Source: Clarireedia homoeocarpa
Lineage: Eukaryota; Ascomycota; Leotiomycetes; Helotiales; Rutstroemiaceae
NCBI GenBank assembly: GCA_001465935.1
Contig: LNKV01000027.1
Location: forward strand, 186,001-250,000
Length of the DNA: 64,000 nucleotides
Reading direction: 5' to 3'
A program made the translations under genes and the position numbers. Positions within the stretch are counted from its first letter, which is position 1; every line of letters starts with the position of its first letter. The notes below the pieces were generated by a model. It worked only from the letters and a program-made list of their open reading frames with translations, was not told the DNA's origin and did not search any database. Shown one piece after another: positions 49,138 to 59,102 of this stretch.

Positions 49138-51008
49138 ATGGTTTCCGCCTTCACAGTTTCTATCGCAAAGCTTGCGTTCGCAACAGGAGCTCTCGTCTCC
49201 ACCGTTACGGCGCTACCAGCACAAACTCTGCCAACAGTCGACTTGGGATACGCTATTCACCGGCCAACTTTGAACTCCTCCGGTCAATACCCTTATCTCA
49301 ATTTCTCCAACATACGGTTTGGCCAGGCCCCAGTTGGTGATCTGAGATTTTCGGCGCCTTTGCCGCCTAAAGGTCGGAATAGGACCATAAATGATGGACA
49401 GCATGGTGCTATCTGCCCACAAGCATCGCCTGGTTGGCTCGCAACGCAAGAACCATTCTTGGCACTTTACTTGACCGGTCAGAACATCAGCAACTATACA
49501 CACCCAACTAACGCAACAAAAACCTCTACAAGCTCTTCCTCGTTGTCTATTGATCCTAGAACTAGCGAAGATTGCCTGTTTTTAGATGTTATAGTTCCAC
49601 AAAAGATTTTCCATGCTACACTAAATGCGAAGAACGGTGAGTCGAAATATTTTGTGGCAAAGTATAATACCAACAAAAACCACAGGAAAGAATCATGGAG
49701 CTCCAGTGTTGGTATGGATTTATGGCGGGGGATACGTGGGAGGTTATAAGACTTCATCTGGCAGTCCTGCGAGTCTCATTGCTAGGAGTCAAGAGAACGG
49801 GAAAGAAGGAGTCGTTTTTGTAGCTTTGAACTACCGACTAGGACTTTTCGTACGTTTTAGTCTCCATTCCTCAATGACTTCGGCCATGTGCTGACATCTC
49901 GTAGGGCTGGTTGGCAGGGGATTCGAATGTTACTGCAAATGTTGGCCTGCTGGACCAGAGACTTGCATTGGAATGGATTCAGAAAAATATCCACAAATTC
50001 GGTGGTGACCCGAATCGCGTGACAGTCATGGGGGAATCGGCTGGAGCGGGTTCTATATTCCATCAAATCACGGCGTATGGAGGAAAGAAAGGACCGGTTC
50101 CGTTCCAGCGGGCTATACCTCAAAGCCCGGCGTTTCAACCTGTTGTGCCTAGCCAAGCAAAAATGACATATGAAGCAGTGCTTGGAAACGCCTCATTGCT
50201 TGCGAACACGACAATCAGTACCGCGAAGGAGTTGAGAAGTTTGCCTTTCGAAGCTTTGTATGCCACCAACGCTATTGTAGTCGCAGGTAGCGACTATGGA
50301 CAGTTTACTTTTGGACCAGTTGTAGATCCAGGCAATCATTCTTTCGTTCCGGACTTTCCTTCCAAACTTTTAGCTCAAGGGAAATTTGATCACAATGTTA
50401 GCATTCTTGTTGGACACAACTCAAACGAAGGACTCCTCTTCACTAACCCAGCAATCCAAACCGAATCACAATTCCACGGCCTTCTTGAAGGAGCTCTACC
50501 AACGGCAAACGCATCTACAGCCTCACATATTAGCGAGGTACTTTACCCTCCTGTCTACAATGGAAGCTATGGGTACACATCAGCAATACAAAGAACTTCT
50601 CTGGTGATTTCACACTGGATCGCCGATTGCAACGCGTATGATATAGCAGCAACATTCACCAGCAAAGGTTCCGGCTCCTCATTCGCATACGTATTCACAG
50701 TCCCGCCCGGATTACACGGGGAAGACATCTCATACACATTCTTCAACGGCGACACCACGACGTCTGATGATGGTCTACCAGTTAGCAGCAACATCGCGAT
50801 TGGATTTCAGGAATACTTGACCAATTTTGCTATGAGCGGCGTTCCGTCGGCAGGTACACTGTTACCGCCATTCTCTCAGTATGGGAGCAATCGCACGGTC
50901 ACGAACATCGCTAGCGCGATTCTGCAGTTCGGCTCGCATCTTAAGGATCCTGCGTACGACCCGAGATGCGACTTTTGGTTGCAGGTGCCGTACTATAATG
51001 GATCGTGA
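49138..51008 (+). CDS. Secreted type-B carboxylesterase/lipase
   Basis: Exons are 49138-49636, 49686-49849 and 49905-51008, giving 588 residues. A signal peptide of about 25 residues (FTVSIAKLAFATGALVSTVT core) leads into an alpha/beta hydrolase of the cholinesterase-like family. Visible marks are IRFGQAPVGDLRF, SEDCLFLDV, WIYGGGYVGGY (oxyanion hole), and the nucleophile elbow GESAGAGS with Ser 266. The Glu of GHNSNEG and the His of GLHGEDISYTF complete the triad by position. Many N-glycosylation sequons are present. It should hydrolyse extracellular esters; the substrate is not predictable. The ATG at 49138 was chosen over 48946 because it places the hydrophobic signal at the N-terminus. Confidence 0.92.
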
Positions 51009-51424
51009 GATATTGAGTGTTAATGCAAACCCCCTAGCGGGGCGCAGTATTCGTATTTCACGAGCGGTCTTCATACTCTAGATAATCGCACATAATGCAA
51101 TGCAAGAAATTGACATTTATCGTTGAGATACGTGATTGCTGATTACTTGCGGTTTATCTATTTTTCCACATATAATATGTTGCTTTCATGATCTCAGCCC
51201 AATACCCCCTCCAAACAAAGTTGAGTAAGAAGTCCAGATGCAGTACTGTGACACACACCATGCCCTAGAGAAGTTTGGATTATTATCCCACAGCGTACAC
51301 TCTGCTGCCGAAAAGCTATTCATCAGACTCTCAGCATCCCCAATCATATTCATTTCTCTCACTCAACATACGGTATCCAGCGCAAAGTTATCCAAAAGCC
51401 TGTCTCCTACAACCCTCACCCCCC
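51009..51424. other. Tail-to-tail intergenic
   Basis: A 416-base gap between the stops of the carboxylesterase and the small secreted protein. No feature was recognised. Confidence 0.7.
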
Positions 51425-52004
51425 CTACGAAGTCAACGCATTACCAGCACCATGCTGCTTGCAATAATACGTAATCTAACAAGCCAAAACCAAAAAAAAT
51501 CATTAGCCATGCGTTCATTCTCATCCACTCATCATATGCCATAGAGCTATCAAAATCACATACCTCGTCTCCGCCTATATGTCCGCCACTGGACTTGCAG
51601 TGAGGAATCCCCGTGGTGATCTTTTTACCCTGTTAGTTGAAGCCACGGGAGACAAAAGCCGCCAAAACATACCATGGTGCAATCGGGACAGGTGTCCCAC
51701 CACTCGGAGCCGGTGTGGCGGTTGTGGTAGGCGGCGCAGGCGGCGCTGGTTGCAGCGGAATCGTACACGTTCTGTAGTGCGGAAATCAGATTAGTGCTTT
51801 TGGGTGGGGGAAGCGGGAAGGGAGCAGGAAAAACGTACGTAGCCGGAACTGGTGTCTACGCATACGGCATTACTGTGTAAATCGGCGGTTGCGCTAGGAG
51901 TTGAGGTTAGTCGGGGTGTAGTGTTGGGTAAGAGAGGAGGAGAGATCGTACATGCTGGTGATTGCGAGTAGGACAAGAGTCTTGAGGATGTTTTGGCAGT
52001 ACAT
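51425..52004 (-). CDS. Small secreted cysteine-rich protein (candidate effector)
   Basis: Found by joining five short exons: 52004-51952, 51893-51839, 51771-51673, 51629-51564 and 51475-51425, giving 107 residues. A signal peptide covers about 1-21 (NILKTLVLLAITSIATA). The mature part has six cysteines at 29, 48, 64, 67, 80 and 96, in the order NAVCVD, SAACAAY, WDTCPDC, PHCKS, YYCKQ, and the block GGHIGGDE. All introns are GT-AG. Intron 3 is 43 nt if the AACAG acceptor is used; its ACTAAC branch site is then only a few bases from the AG, and the AAAAG nine bases on would give a 52-nt intron and drop three residues (GKK). I recognise no named family. A TATATAA-like sequence at 52,177-52,183 lies upstream. 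Secretion and paired cysteines fit an apoplastic effector or antimicrobial role, which is inference. Confidence 0.8.
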
Positions 52005-52582
52005 CTTTGTTTGTGATGATGGTAGTACGAAAGGGTGTGGTAGGAATAGTGAGTATGGAAGGAGATGGTGATGGTTGGTATGAGAAATGGAAGATGGTAT
52101 TAAGGAGCTGGGGAACAGAGGATAGAGAGAGTGTGTACACTTGTGTTAACGAAAACCAGGCCGATTTTCCATCCCATTATATGCTCCATACAGCAGCATT
52201 CTCTGCCATGAGAAGAAAGTGATCTTGGCATATGCGTCTATTTTGGATCATCCTCGGAAGGTGGCAGTTGGGAGATTAACGTCAAACATGCTGCTAGTAT
52301 ATCGGACGACTGATGACCATGACCCCAAATCACAATTCCTGTCTCCGCATGATGTGATAGCACGAACCGGTATCCGTTATCATAATGCTGGCGAAACTCT
52401 AAGATATTCAGTTCACGATACTTTCCAGTACTTCCCAGGCACGTGGCTGAGTCGGTCATACCACGTGGGTCTCGTGTCCCTTAATAAACAGATACCCTTT
52501 ATCTTTTCCTGGTTCCGATTCCTACGGGACCTGTTGCGTGCTTGAATGAGTGTAGATAAATTCATACTATTGGACAATCAAC

Positions 52583-52588
<6 letters not shown>

Positions 52589-52617
<29 letters not shown>
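52589..52617. repeat. 29-nt poly(A) tract
   Basis: An uninterrupted run of A on the plus strand. No coding relic or target-site duplication was recognised before it. Confidence 0.95.
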
Positions 52618-52620
<3 letters not shown>

Positions 52621-53262
52621 GTAACAACCCATTGTCGAAACACATACGTGGGTCTAATTTACCAACCACAATGCAAAACCCGTGATAAGAATCCCGAACC
52701 GGTAGTCAGCCCACCCCACCCCCAGGAGCCGCTTCGACATGACCTCAAATCCCACCTCCCTAATTTCCCCCCTAAACTCTAAAAGAGTGGTGCCAAGCGG
52801 CCCGAACCCTGAGATCTATCTTGACGTCTGTGTGCATGCCGGTGAGATGTCGTCCGAATTAAGAATTGGGTTTGAACATTGAGTTAGTGTGAAACACTGA
52901 CAAGCAGTCGATCCTTCTGCTTTTTCGGATGCTGCCGTATATCTGCCATATTAAGCTTCATTTACATGACTGCTACGTAGTATGCCGACGTTTGGCTATA
53001 CGTCGGCTCACGGCTGTCGTTGGATTGTAGATACAATGAGATGTGGTTCTAGCGCCGAAATTTTTAATTCTTGTGATCGGTTTCCGAGATTTCATTCGAA
53101 GGAGCGAGATGTTTCTGTATGGAAGTGTGAATGCCAAGCTCTAATTTCAATGCTGTCTGAAGTTAGAAGCAACATGATGTTCGCTATATGCCAGATTGAC
53201 TCTTGGCCAAATGAGGTATAGTGCACAGGATATCAGAAGTATTCTGCTCCTAGAAGTGAAGA

Positions 53263-53269
53263 TATAAGG
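53263..53269 (+). promoter_or_regulatory. TATA-like element of the effector-like gene
   Basis: TATAAGG lies about 120 bases before the ATG at 53,389. Confidence 0.35.
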
Positions 53270-53388
53270 AGGTCGGATCCAGAAAGGACCAAACCATCCC
53301 AAGTTGCAGCTTCTCTTTCTCAAGCACTCAAGAAGCACACCTCTCACAAGTCTCTACTTCTCTCCGAGCATCATTTACATCACACAAA

Positions 53389-54114
53389 ATGCATCTTCTT
53401 TCCTCTCTCCCACTGCTCCTACTGGGCTCCAGCATCGCATCCGCTGCCGCCATCCCAGAGGTCTTCCCCGAGCTTGACGAGTCCCACATCATTCTCTTTG
53501 GAGAAAACGGACGAGTTGAAATCGCCAACAAAGCCGATTACCTCTCCTCCGTGAATATCGCGACCACCCCACCACCTGGCCCAAACCTCATCGATACCAA
53601 CTCCACCAATGCTTCCACGCTATCCAAGCGTTGTAAATCTGCCTCCATCATCCGCCAGAACCCCGATTCCGTCTTCCTAAACTGGGACGTCCCCATGTCC
53701 TCCGTCGTCAAAGCCGGCGAAGCCAGCTCCTCCGTTGCCGTAACCGCCGGCTACCAAATCGGGAATTCGCTTTCCGTGAGCGTGAGCTCGTCGCTGACTA
53801 TTGTGAAAGATTTCCTCTCCTCCACGCTCGGCATTTCATACTCTCAGACGTGGACGTCGACCTACGCGGCGGCGTACACGTTCCCCGTGCCGGCGGGGAA
53901 GTACGGCGTGGTTGTTTCCAATCCTAGGACGACGAGGAGAAGTGGTTATGTTGATACGGGCTGTGTGGGGGAAGGCAGCTCGGCGTACTATCAGGCGGAT
54001 AGCTATGAGAGTCACGCTTATGGAGGGTTGGCTTGGGTTACTGGGACTATCAGTTTGTGCACGAGTAACACCTACCCTGTGCCAAGGTGTATTGGTAGTG
54101 GGGTTCTCGAGTAG
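53389..54114 (+). CDS. Secreted Kex2-processed effector-like protein
   Basis: A single-exon gene of 241 residues. The signal peptide covers about 1-20 (SSLPLLLLGSSIASAAA). A propeptide of some 60 residues ends in SKR at 79-81, a Kex2 site, so the mature protein probably starts at C82. The mature chain has four Cys (82, 192, 224, 234), a Ser/Val/Thr-rich beta-strand pattern (NSLSVSVSSSLTIVKDFL) and the blocks AAYTFPVPAGKYGVVVSNP and SLCTSNTYPVPRC. From memory it resembles the CELP0028 effector-like family annotated in Colletotrichum; biochemical function is unknown. The beta-rich repeats could form a sandwich fold. The coding strand is C/G-ending in codon use. Confidence 0.8.
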   Translation: MHLLSSLPLLLLGSSIASAAAIPEVFPELDESHIILFGENGRVEIANKADYLSSVNIATTPPPGPNLIDTNSTNASTLSKRCKSASIIRQNPDSVFLNWDVPMSSVVKAGEASSSVAVTAGYQIGNSLSVSVSSSLTIVKDFLSSTLGISYSQTWTSTYAAAYTFPVPAGKYGVVVSNPRTTRRSGYVDTGCVGEGSSAYYQADSYESHAYGGLAWVTGTISLCTSNTYPVPRCIGSGVLE

Positions 54115-54698
54115 AGATAGAGCCAGCGGTAGAGCCTAGATATGGCAATGAACGGACTAGGTTCTTGACTGCAGTTGATGTGGATAAGTAGAGGAGATGG
54201 GACATGGTTGCCTCGAGGACCACTTTCTTATTGTTGATACCATTTTCTGTATGCGGCATCTAATCTTGAGACTCCGAAGGCCTCTAGAAGCTATGTAATT
54301 AATTGCAATATACCAGAGAAACTATCGTACTAGAGTTGTTAGCGAAGAAATTTCATGTTATCCAAGCCCACGTAGAGTTTATGCATCTCCAATCTGATTA
54401 TAGGAAGTTTGTGAGTTCGTCGTAAATGTTCGGTATGCATCAATAAACCATTCTCGTCGCCGCGATGTTGCCATGAACGCAGGGAAAACACAATATGTGA
54501 GTGAATATCTTTGGAGAATAGAACTTGCAGTCCATGATAAATACTTCATTCTGACATTAGCTTTGACGGAAAGGTTCTCGACATCACCTCTGTAAAATTT
54601 GATATCACTTGAGATTGACATATCTAATAGATCCTTCTAACGCCATGTAGACATGCCCCTAAACACCGTTTTATCTTTTATCATACCCAGTACCATTT
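54115..54698. other. Tail-to-tail intergenic
   Basis: Contains the 3' ends of the effector-like gene and DIM1. No feature was recognised. Confidence 0.7.
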
Positions 54699-55909
54699 TC
54701 AAGCAAAGTGTAACCCTTCTTCATTAAATGCAAACAATAATCTCAGAAAGTCGTTCTCGTCGCATTTGCCAGCGCGCTTGTCGGCTAATTCTGTCACATC
54801 TTCCAGAACTTTTCGTATCTTCTCCCGCACAACTTCTGCGACTCGAGTCTTTGGCTTCTTGCTTTTTGTTTTGGGGTGGTTGATTGACTTGGCGAGAAGT
54901 GATTCTTTGAAGAACGAAGGCATCATATCATCCTCACCATCTTCCACGTCCATTATCCCTCCCCACTCCTCGTCCTCGTCGCCCGCCGCTGATGGCTCGT
55001 CGACATCCATATCCTCATCCTCGCCGACAATTGTATCATCAAGAGGAATATTGTTCATGGCGCAATAGACTCGGTAGTTTCTTTCGCATAGCGCAAGTAC
55101 TTCTTTCATGCCCAACCAACTAGCTCTCATTGTTCTGTTTTTTCGAACAAAACAAACTCGCAACATACCGTCCCACTCTTCCCAACTGACCCCAGGACGT
55201 TCTTTGCCCATTTTTGGCTCGATTCGCACAACAGATGATTCGACTTGCGGCGGTGGTCTGAAATTGTTCTTTCCGACCTTCATTATATGTGTTATCTTGG
55301 CGAAAAACTGGGCGTTCACGGAAAGTCGACAGTACAATGCATCCCCAGGTCGCGCAGTAAGACGGAGGGCAAATTCGCGTTGAAACATGAGTACACTGCA
55401 ACGCGGCGGGTTCGGTAGAGAGAGAAGCTTGAAAACGAGTGGTGATGAAATCTGCATACAGATTAGAGACTTAATTCTTCACAACAAGAGCGAGCCTGAA
55501 GAGGAAATACCTGGTAGGGTGTATTGCTGATACAAACATCAAATGCTGGCAATTCCGTTTTTATCACATCTCCTAAAAGAACTTCGAGTCTCTTTTGTTC
55601 TGGCTTCCCTTGCACTCTCTTGGTAACTTCTGCAGCCATTCGAGGATCTAGCTCTACGGCTATAACCTTCTTCGCCTTCTCCAGTATCCTTACCGTCAGA
55701 TTTCCAGTACCAGGACCAACTTCAAGGACAGTATCGGTAGGTTTTAAATTCGCCTTCTGAACGATGGCTTCTGCGACACCTGGGTTCTTGAGGATATGTT
55801 GCCCCACATTGGTATTAAACTTGAACACATTGTTGGTGGTCGCTGCAGCTTTTGAGTATGGTGTCCCTGCGGATGCAGTATTGCGCTTGCCGGTCTTTAA
55901 TTTGCCCAT
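54699..55909 (-). CDS. DIM1: 18S rRNA dimethyladenosine transferase Dim1
   Basis: Exon 1 is 55909-55511 and exon 2 is 55451-54699, giving 383 residues. It methylates the two adjacent adenines in the 3' loop of 18S rRNA and is needed for early pre-rRNA cleavage in the nucleolus (family knowledge). The RrmA/KsgA fold is clear: FNTNVGQHILKNP, SAM-binding EVGPGTGN (63-70), AVELDPRM, and the catalytic NTPYQ (129-133), with the 59-nt intron exactly after it. RPPPQVESSVVRI and the C-terminal helical domain follow, then an acidic insert (EDEDMDVDEP) at about 280-310. The ATG at 55909 gives the conserved MGKLK start; the in-frame ATG at 55939 is less likely. The gene lies 468 bases from the TSR1 stop on the same strand. 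Confidence 0.96.
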
Positions 55910-56377
55910 AATTAGAGATAGTGAGGGGTTTGATATCAAGTGTGAACTTTTGAAGATAATATTTTTTTTGTGGATCTTATCTTAGCGCTGTCAGAACCCT
56001 GCTCCTCTCACGTGTCGAGACGAGTGGTTGCACGAATGCTCCTCGACGGGGTAAAAGGGTAAACTAGAATATGAATATCATTGCAGAAACATGTTGGTTG
56101 TTCAAATTGTAGAAGTCGGATTTTGAATAGCTCTTTCTGGGGGATATTCACACTCGGCATTTCCGGTGGCTCCTCGACCAATTCACCAATGGCCGGAAGC
56201 GAGCAATCACAATTGTATGTCCCAGTATCAAGAAGTGGATGATGCATCATAGAGAGATTCTATTCATGGTATATATTTTGATTTTCGCCAAAATTTCGTA
56301 ATGTCATGACTGAAATTCCCCCAACCCAGAGTGCGACCTCAACGCCAACCCAAAGCCAACCTTTGCAGCATAACCAT
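55910..56377. other. Short gap between DIM1 start and TSR1 stop
   Basis: 468 bases that should hold the DIM1 promoter and the TSR1 3' end. No other feature was recognised. Confidence 0.7.
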
Positions 56378-58850
56378 TTATTCCATTGCAACATCATGAT
56401 CTCCTTGCGGCTTGCCCATGGACGCATCCGACATTGGATCATAGGCCTTTGCGCTTCTCGGCCACATCCTCTTGTACAAGCTAACACCTACAGAGTCCTG
56501 AGGATTGATCTTGCCGTCAAATGTAGCTTTGAAATAGCCATGAGTACCCAAGCTTTCCTTGATATATCCACTCCTACCCCGCTTCGTCCACAATTGCAAA
56601 GCTTTGAACCATTCCACATCCTCGCGATTGAAGAACATGTAACGGATGGTGACGAGTTTCTTGTGAATCTTGTAGGGGTGACCAGTAAGAATAATCCGTT
56701 TGGCGATTACGCGCGAAGTTGATGGTGGCAGCGATGTGCCAGTACCGACAAGGAGGAGAGGTGCGGAAGATGGAGCGGACTCAGAAGGTCTTTTGAAGAA
56801 AAGTGTTGGGATGGAGCCCCATGTAAGGGGTCCAATAAAAGAAGCCACAGTAGATTGGCCAGGGTGGAGGAAGCGGTCAAATTTGTGGACATCGTTAGGT
56901 GTATTGCCCCCTTGCGAGAAGAGAGGGTTAACGACGAATCGGCGGGGTCCGCATTGCACTATCAGCTCTTCTTTTGATTTGATAGGAGAGGGATAATCAG
57001 AACTGAGAGTGAAGTTGAAATTCAGGACAGCTCGCTTATGTTCATGCCTCAAGAGAGAAAACATGTTCAATGGTTGTGAAGCATTATATGTCGACTGTAT
57101 TGATATCGGGACATTGCGGACATGAATATGCACGCGTGTACCAGGAGCTACACCTCCTACCAATGCCTCCCTGGTTACCTGACTGCGCGATGATTTGTAG
57201 TTGGGAACCTGAAGAAGACGGCGCCACTCCTCTGGTTCATGTGCTCTATCTTCAGACTGCTCCCACGGACTGCTGCGCAAACTCTTCAGACCACGATACT
57301 TTGCAAGACGCTCTCGCGCTAGTACGTTCGGGTGGAGCTCAATCTCATCAGGGAACTCGCGATCTTCCTCGGCCTCATCACGCTTACGTCCTCTAAATGC
57401 AGCTAACTGTTCAGCCTCAGCCTCATCGTCTGGGTTGGGATCTAAAAACATTTCAGACTGAGGATACTCTGATGGCGCAGCTTCCGTGGGTTCCCTCGGT
57501 GCAAGCCCTTCAGTTCCATCTTGTGGTAGTGCCGGTATATCCATCGACATGTGCTCATCCACATCTTCCATGTCAGAGCCAGAGTCCGAAAATTCGTCGC
57601 CAAGAAACCACGCAGCTTGGTAGTTTGAAGTGCCTTTGGGAAGCCGTTTAGGGACAGCAGGCAAATGAGTTTCATCATCGGAGAAATAATGATGGTCGTC
57701 GAGAAGAACTCCGCGCTTCTCAGTGGTTGCGACGGACATTGCCGCATCGCCATCATCTTCCATCATAATTTCTTCTGGTGCAAGTTCTGCGAGATTATCC
57801 TGCTCATCCGTGGGCGTCTCGAGTACATTCTCGCCATTCGAATCTTCCATAGCCATTTCGTCTGCACGTCTTTTCTTTGAATTAACAGGTGCGGCAGTAA
57901 TCTTCTCGATTTGAAAGTCGCCCCAATCTCCGATTTGTATTAATCTATCTGCTTTCAGCCCTTTACCTCTCACAAAGCCGGTAAGAATGGTGCTCTCCCC
58001 CTCATTTTCTGGCCATTGAACCTCATCAACCAGCATCCAGCTTCGTTCTTCTCTCCATCGAATTCCTTTCGGTGTCAGAGTACAAAGAGATCGCATAAGA
58101 TTGGCGCATTCTTGCCTAGAATCTAGGTTATGCACCTTCTCTTGGTCCGGATGGAAATGCTGAACATATGACTTAAGGGATGACAAAACTGCAGGGCGCT
58201 TTTTCGGTGGTTCAATCTTGTCAAGTCCCTGAACGACCGTCAAAGTGGTGGACAATCCTTGACTTTCGACACTGCGGATAATGAGCTCGCCGAGTTCGTC
58301 TACCTCTTTCTCCGGTGATAAAATAAAGACCACAAAGTCAGAAACTCTGCCAGCATTCATGCAAGCAAATAGTTCCTTCTTAGTGACGATATATTGGACC
58401 TTTTGCTTGAACCGATCAATGTCGGCGCGAACAAGTCCTTCTTCTGGCACATCCACTGTGGTTTCGACACTATCGGTTAAACTTCGAACAGCTTCTGCCG
58501 CATTTACGTCGTCACAAAGTGGTACCAAGGCGACAATTCGAGGCGCACCATCCTTTCCATGGAAAACATTGAGATCTCGCAAATGTTGCTTATGTTTTGA
58601 TTGTTGTTTCTGGCGAGCTTGGTTTCGGCGATCGAATTTCGACATGAGCTGCTGATGGGGAGTTTTGCGGTGGCTTAAGTCTTGCACCTTGCCTGTGAAA
58701 AGTTAATAGACACTCAGTGATGTGGAAGGACTGCCGGTAACCTTTTGATAACTCCTTCAAAGCACCTTTCGTTGCTTTCCTGGATTTAAACGACTTGTGC
58801 GAGGTTTTCGTCGTACTCCTGTGGGAGTGTGATGCTACGCTGGAGGGCAT
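56378..58850 (-). CDS. TSR1: 40S ribosome biogenesis factor Tsr1
   Basis: Exon 1 is 58850-58742 and exon 2 is 58692-56378, giving 807 residues (yeast Tsr1 has 788). The basic N-terminus (KSRKATKGALKELSKGKVQD) carries the nuclear signals, followed by a Bms1-like but P-loop-free domain (PRIVALVPLCDDVNA), the AARP2CN region around WPENEGESTILTGFVRGKGL, a long acidic middle and the conserved C-terminal DUF663 part (VHIHVRNVP, FNREDVEWFKALQLWTKRG, FKATFDGKINPQD). The protein binds cytoplasmic pre-40S particles and blocks premature joining. The intron donor is GTTACC, an unusual form, but splicing restores the conserved head. It is divergent from UTP7 across 252 bases. Confidence 0.95.
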
Positions 58851-59102
58851 GTTGCCACTACCGCCTGCTTTAAATCTGAAGGGAATGGAAGCCAGTTTGA
58901 AAAATCCAGACGCAAGATTTTCGAAGATTAAAGCAACATTATTCTGAATTTGGTGAAAATTGCCGTGGGGTTAGATAATTTTCTGTGCGCTAAGTCTTAT
59001 CGCTTATCGTGAGAGTCTTGGCAATAAAAAAAGTTCCATAGTCGCAAATCTACTTCGCGACCGTCCAAGCAAACAATATTCCTCGACCATCACCTGTCCG
59101 CG
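58851..59102. promoter_or_regulatory. Shared TSR1/UTP7 promoter gap
   Basis: Only 252 bases separate the two ATGs, which point away from each other. The gap has CTTATCGCTTATCGTGAG near 58,995-59,012 and an A run at about 59,027. It must serve both ribosome biogenesis genes, so co-regulation is likely. Confidence 0.7.

Larger units (their letters stand above)
52005..53388. other. Divergent intergenic region with poly(A) tract
   Basis: Lies between two divergent genes for secreted proteins. It holds a 29-nt A tract at 52,589-52,617, C-rich sequence at 52,710-52,780, and a TATAAGG at 53,263-53,269, about 120 bases before the ATG at 53,389. No gene is supported. Confidence 0.6.

Noticed and set aside
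52589..52617. Retroposon tail
   Set aside because: The A tract has no recognisable element body or flanking duplication, so it stays a simple repeat.
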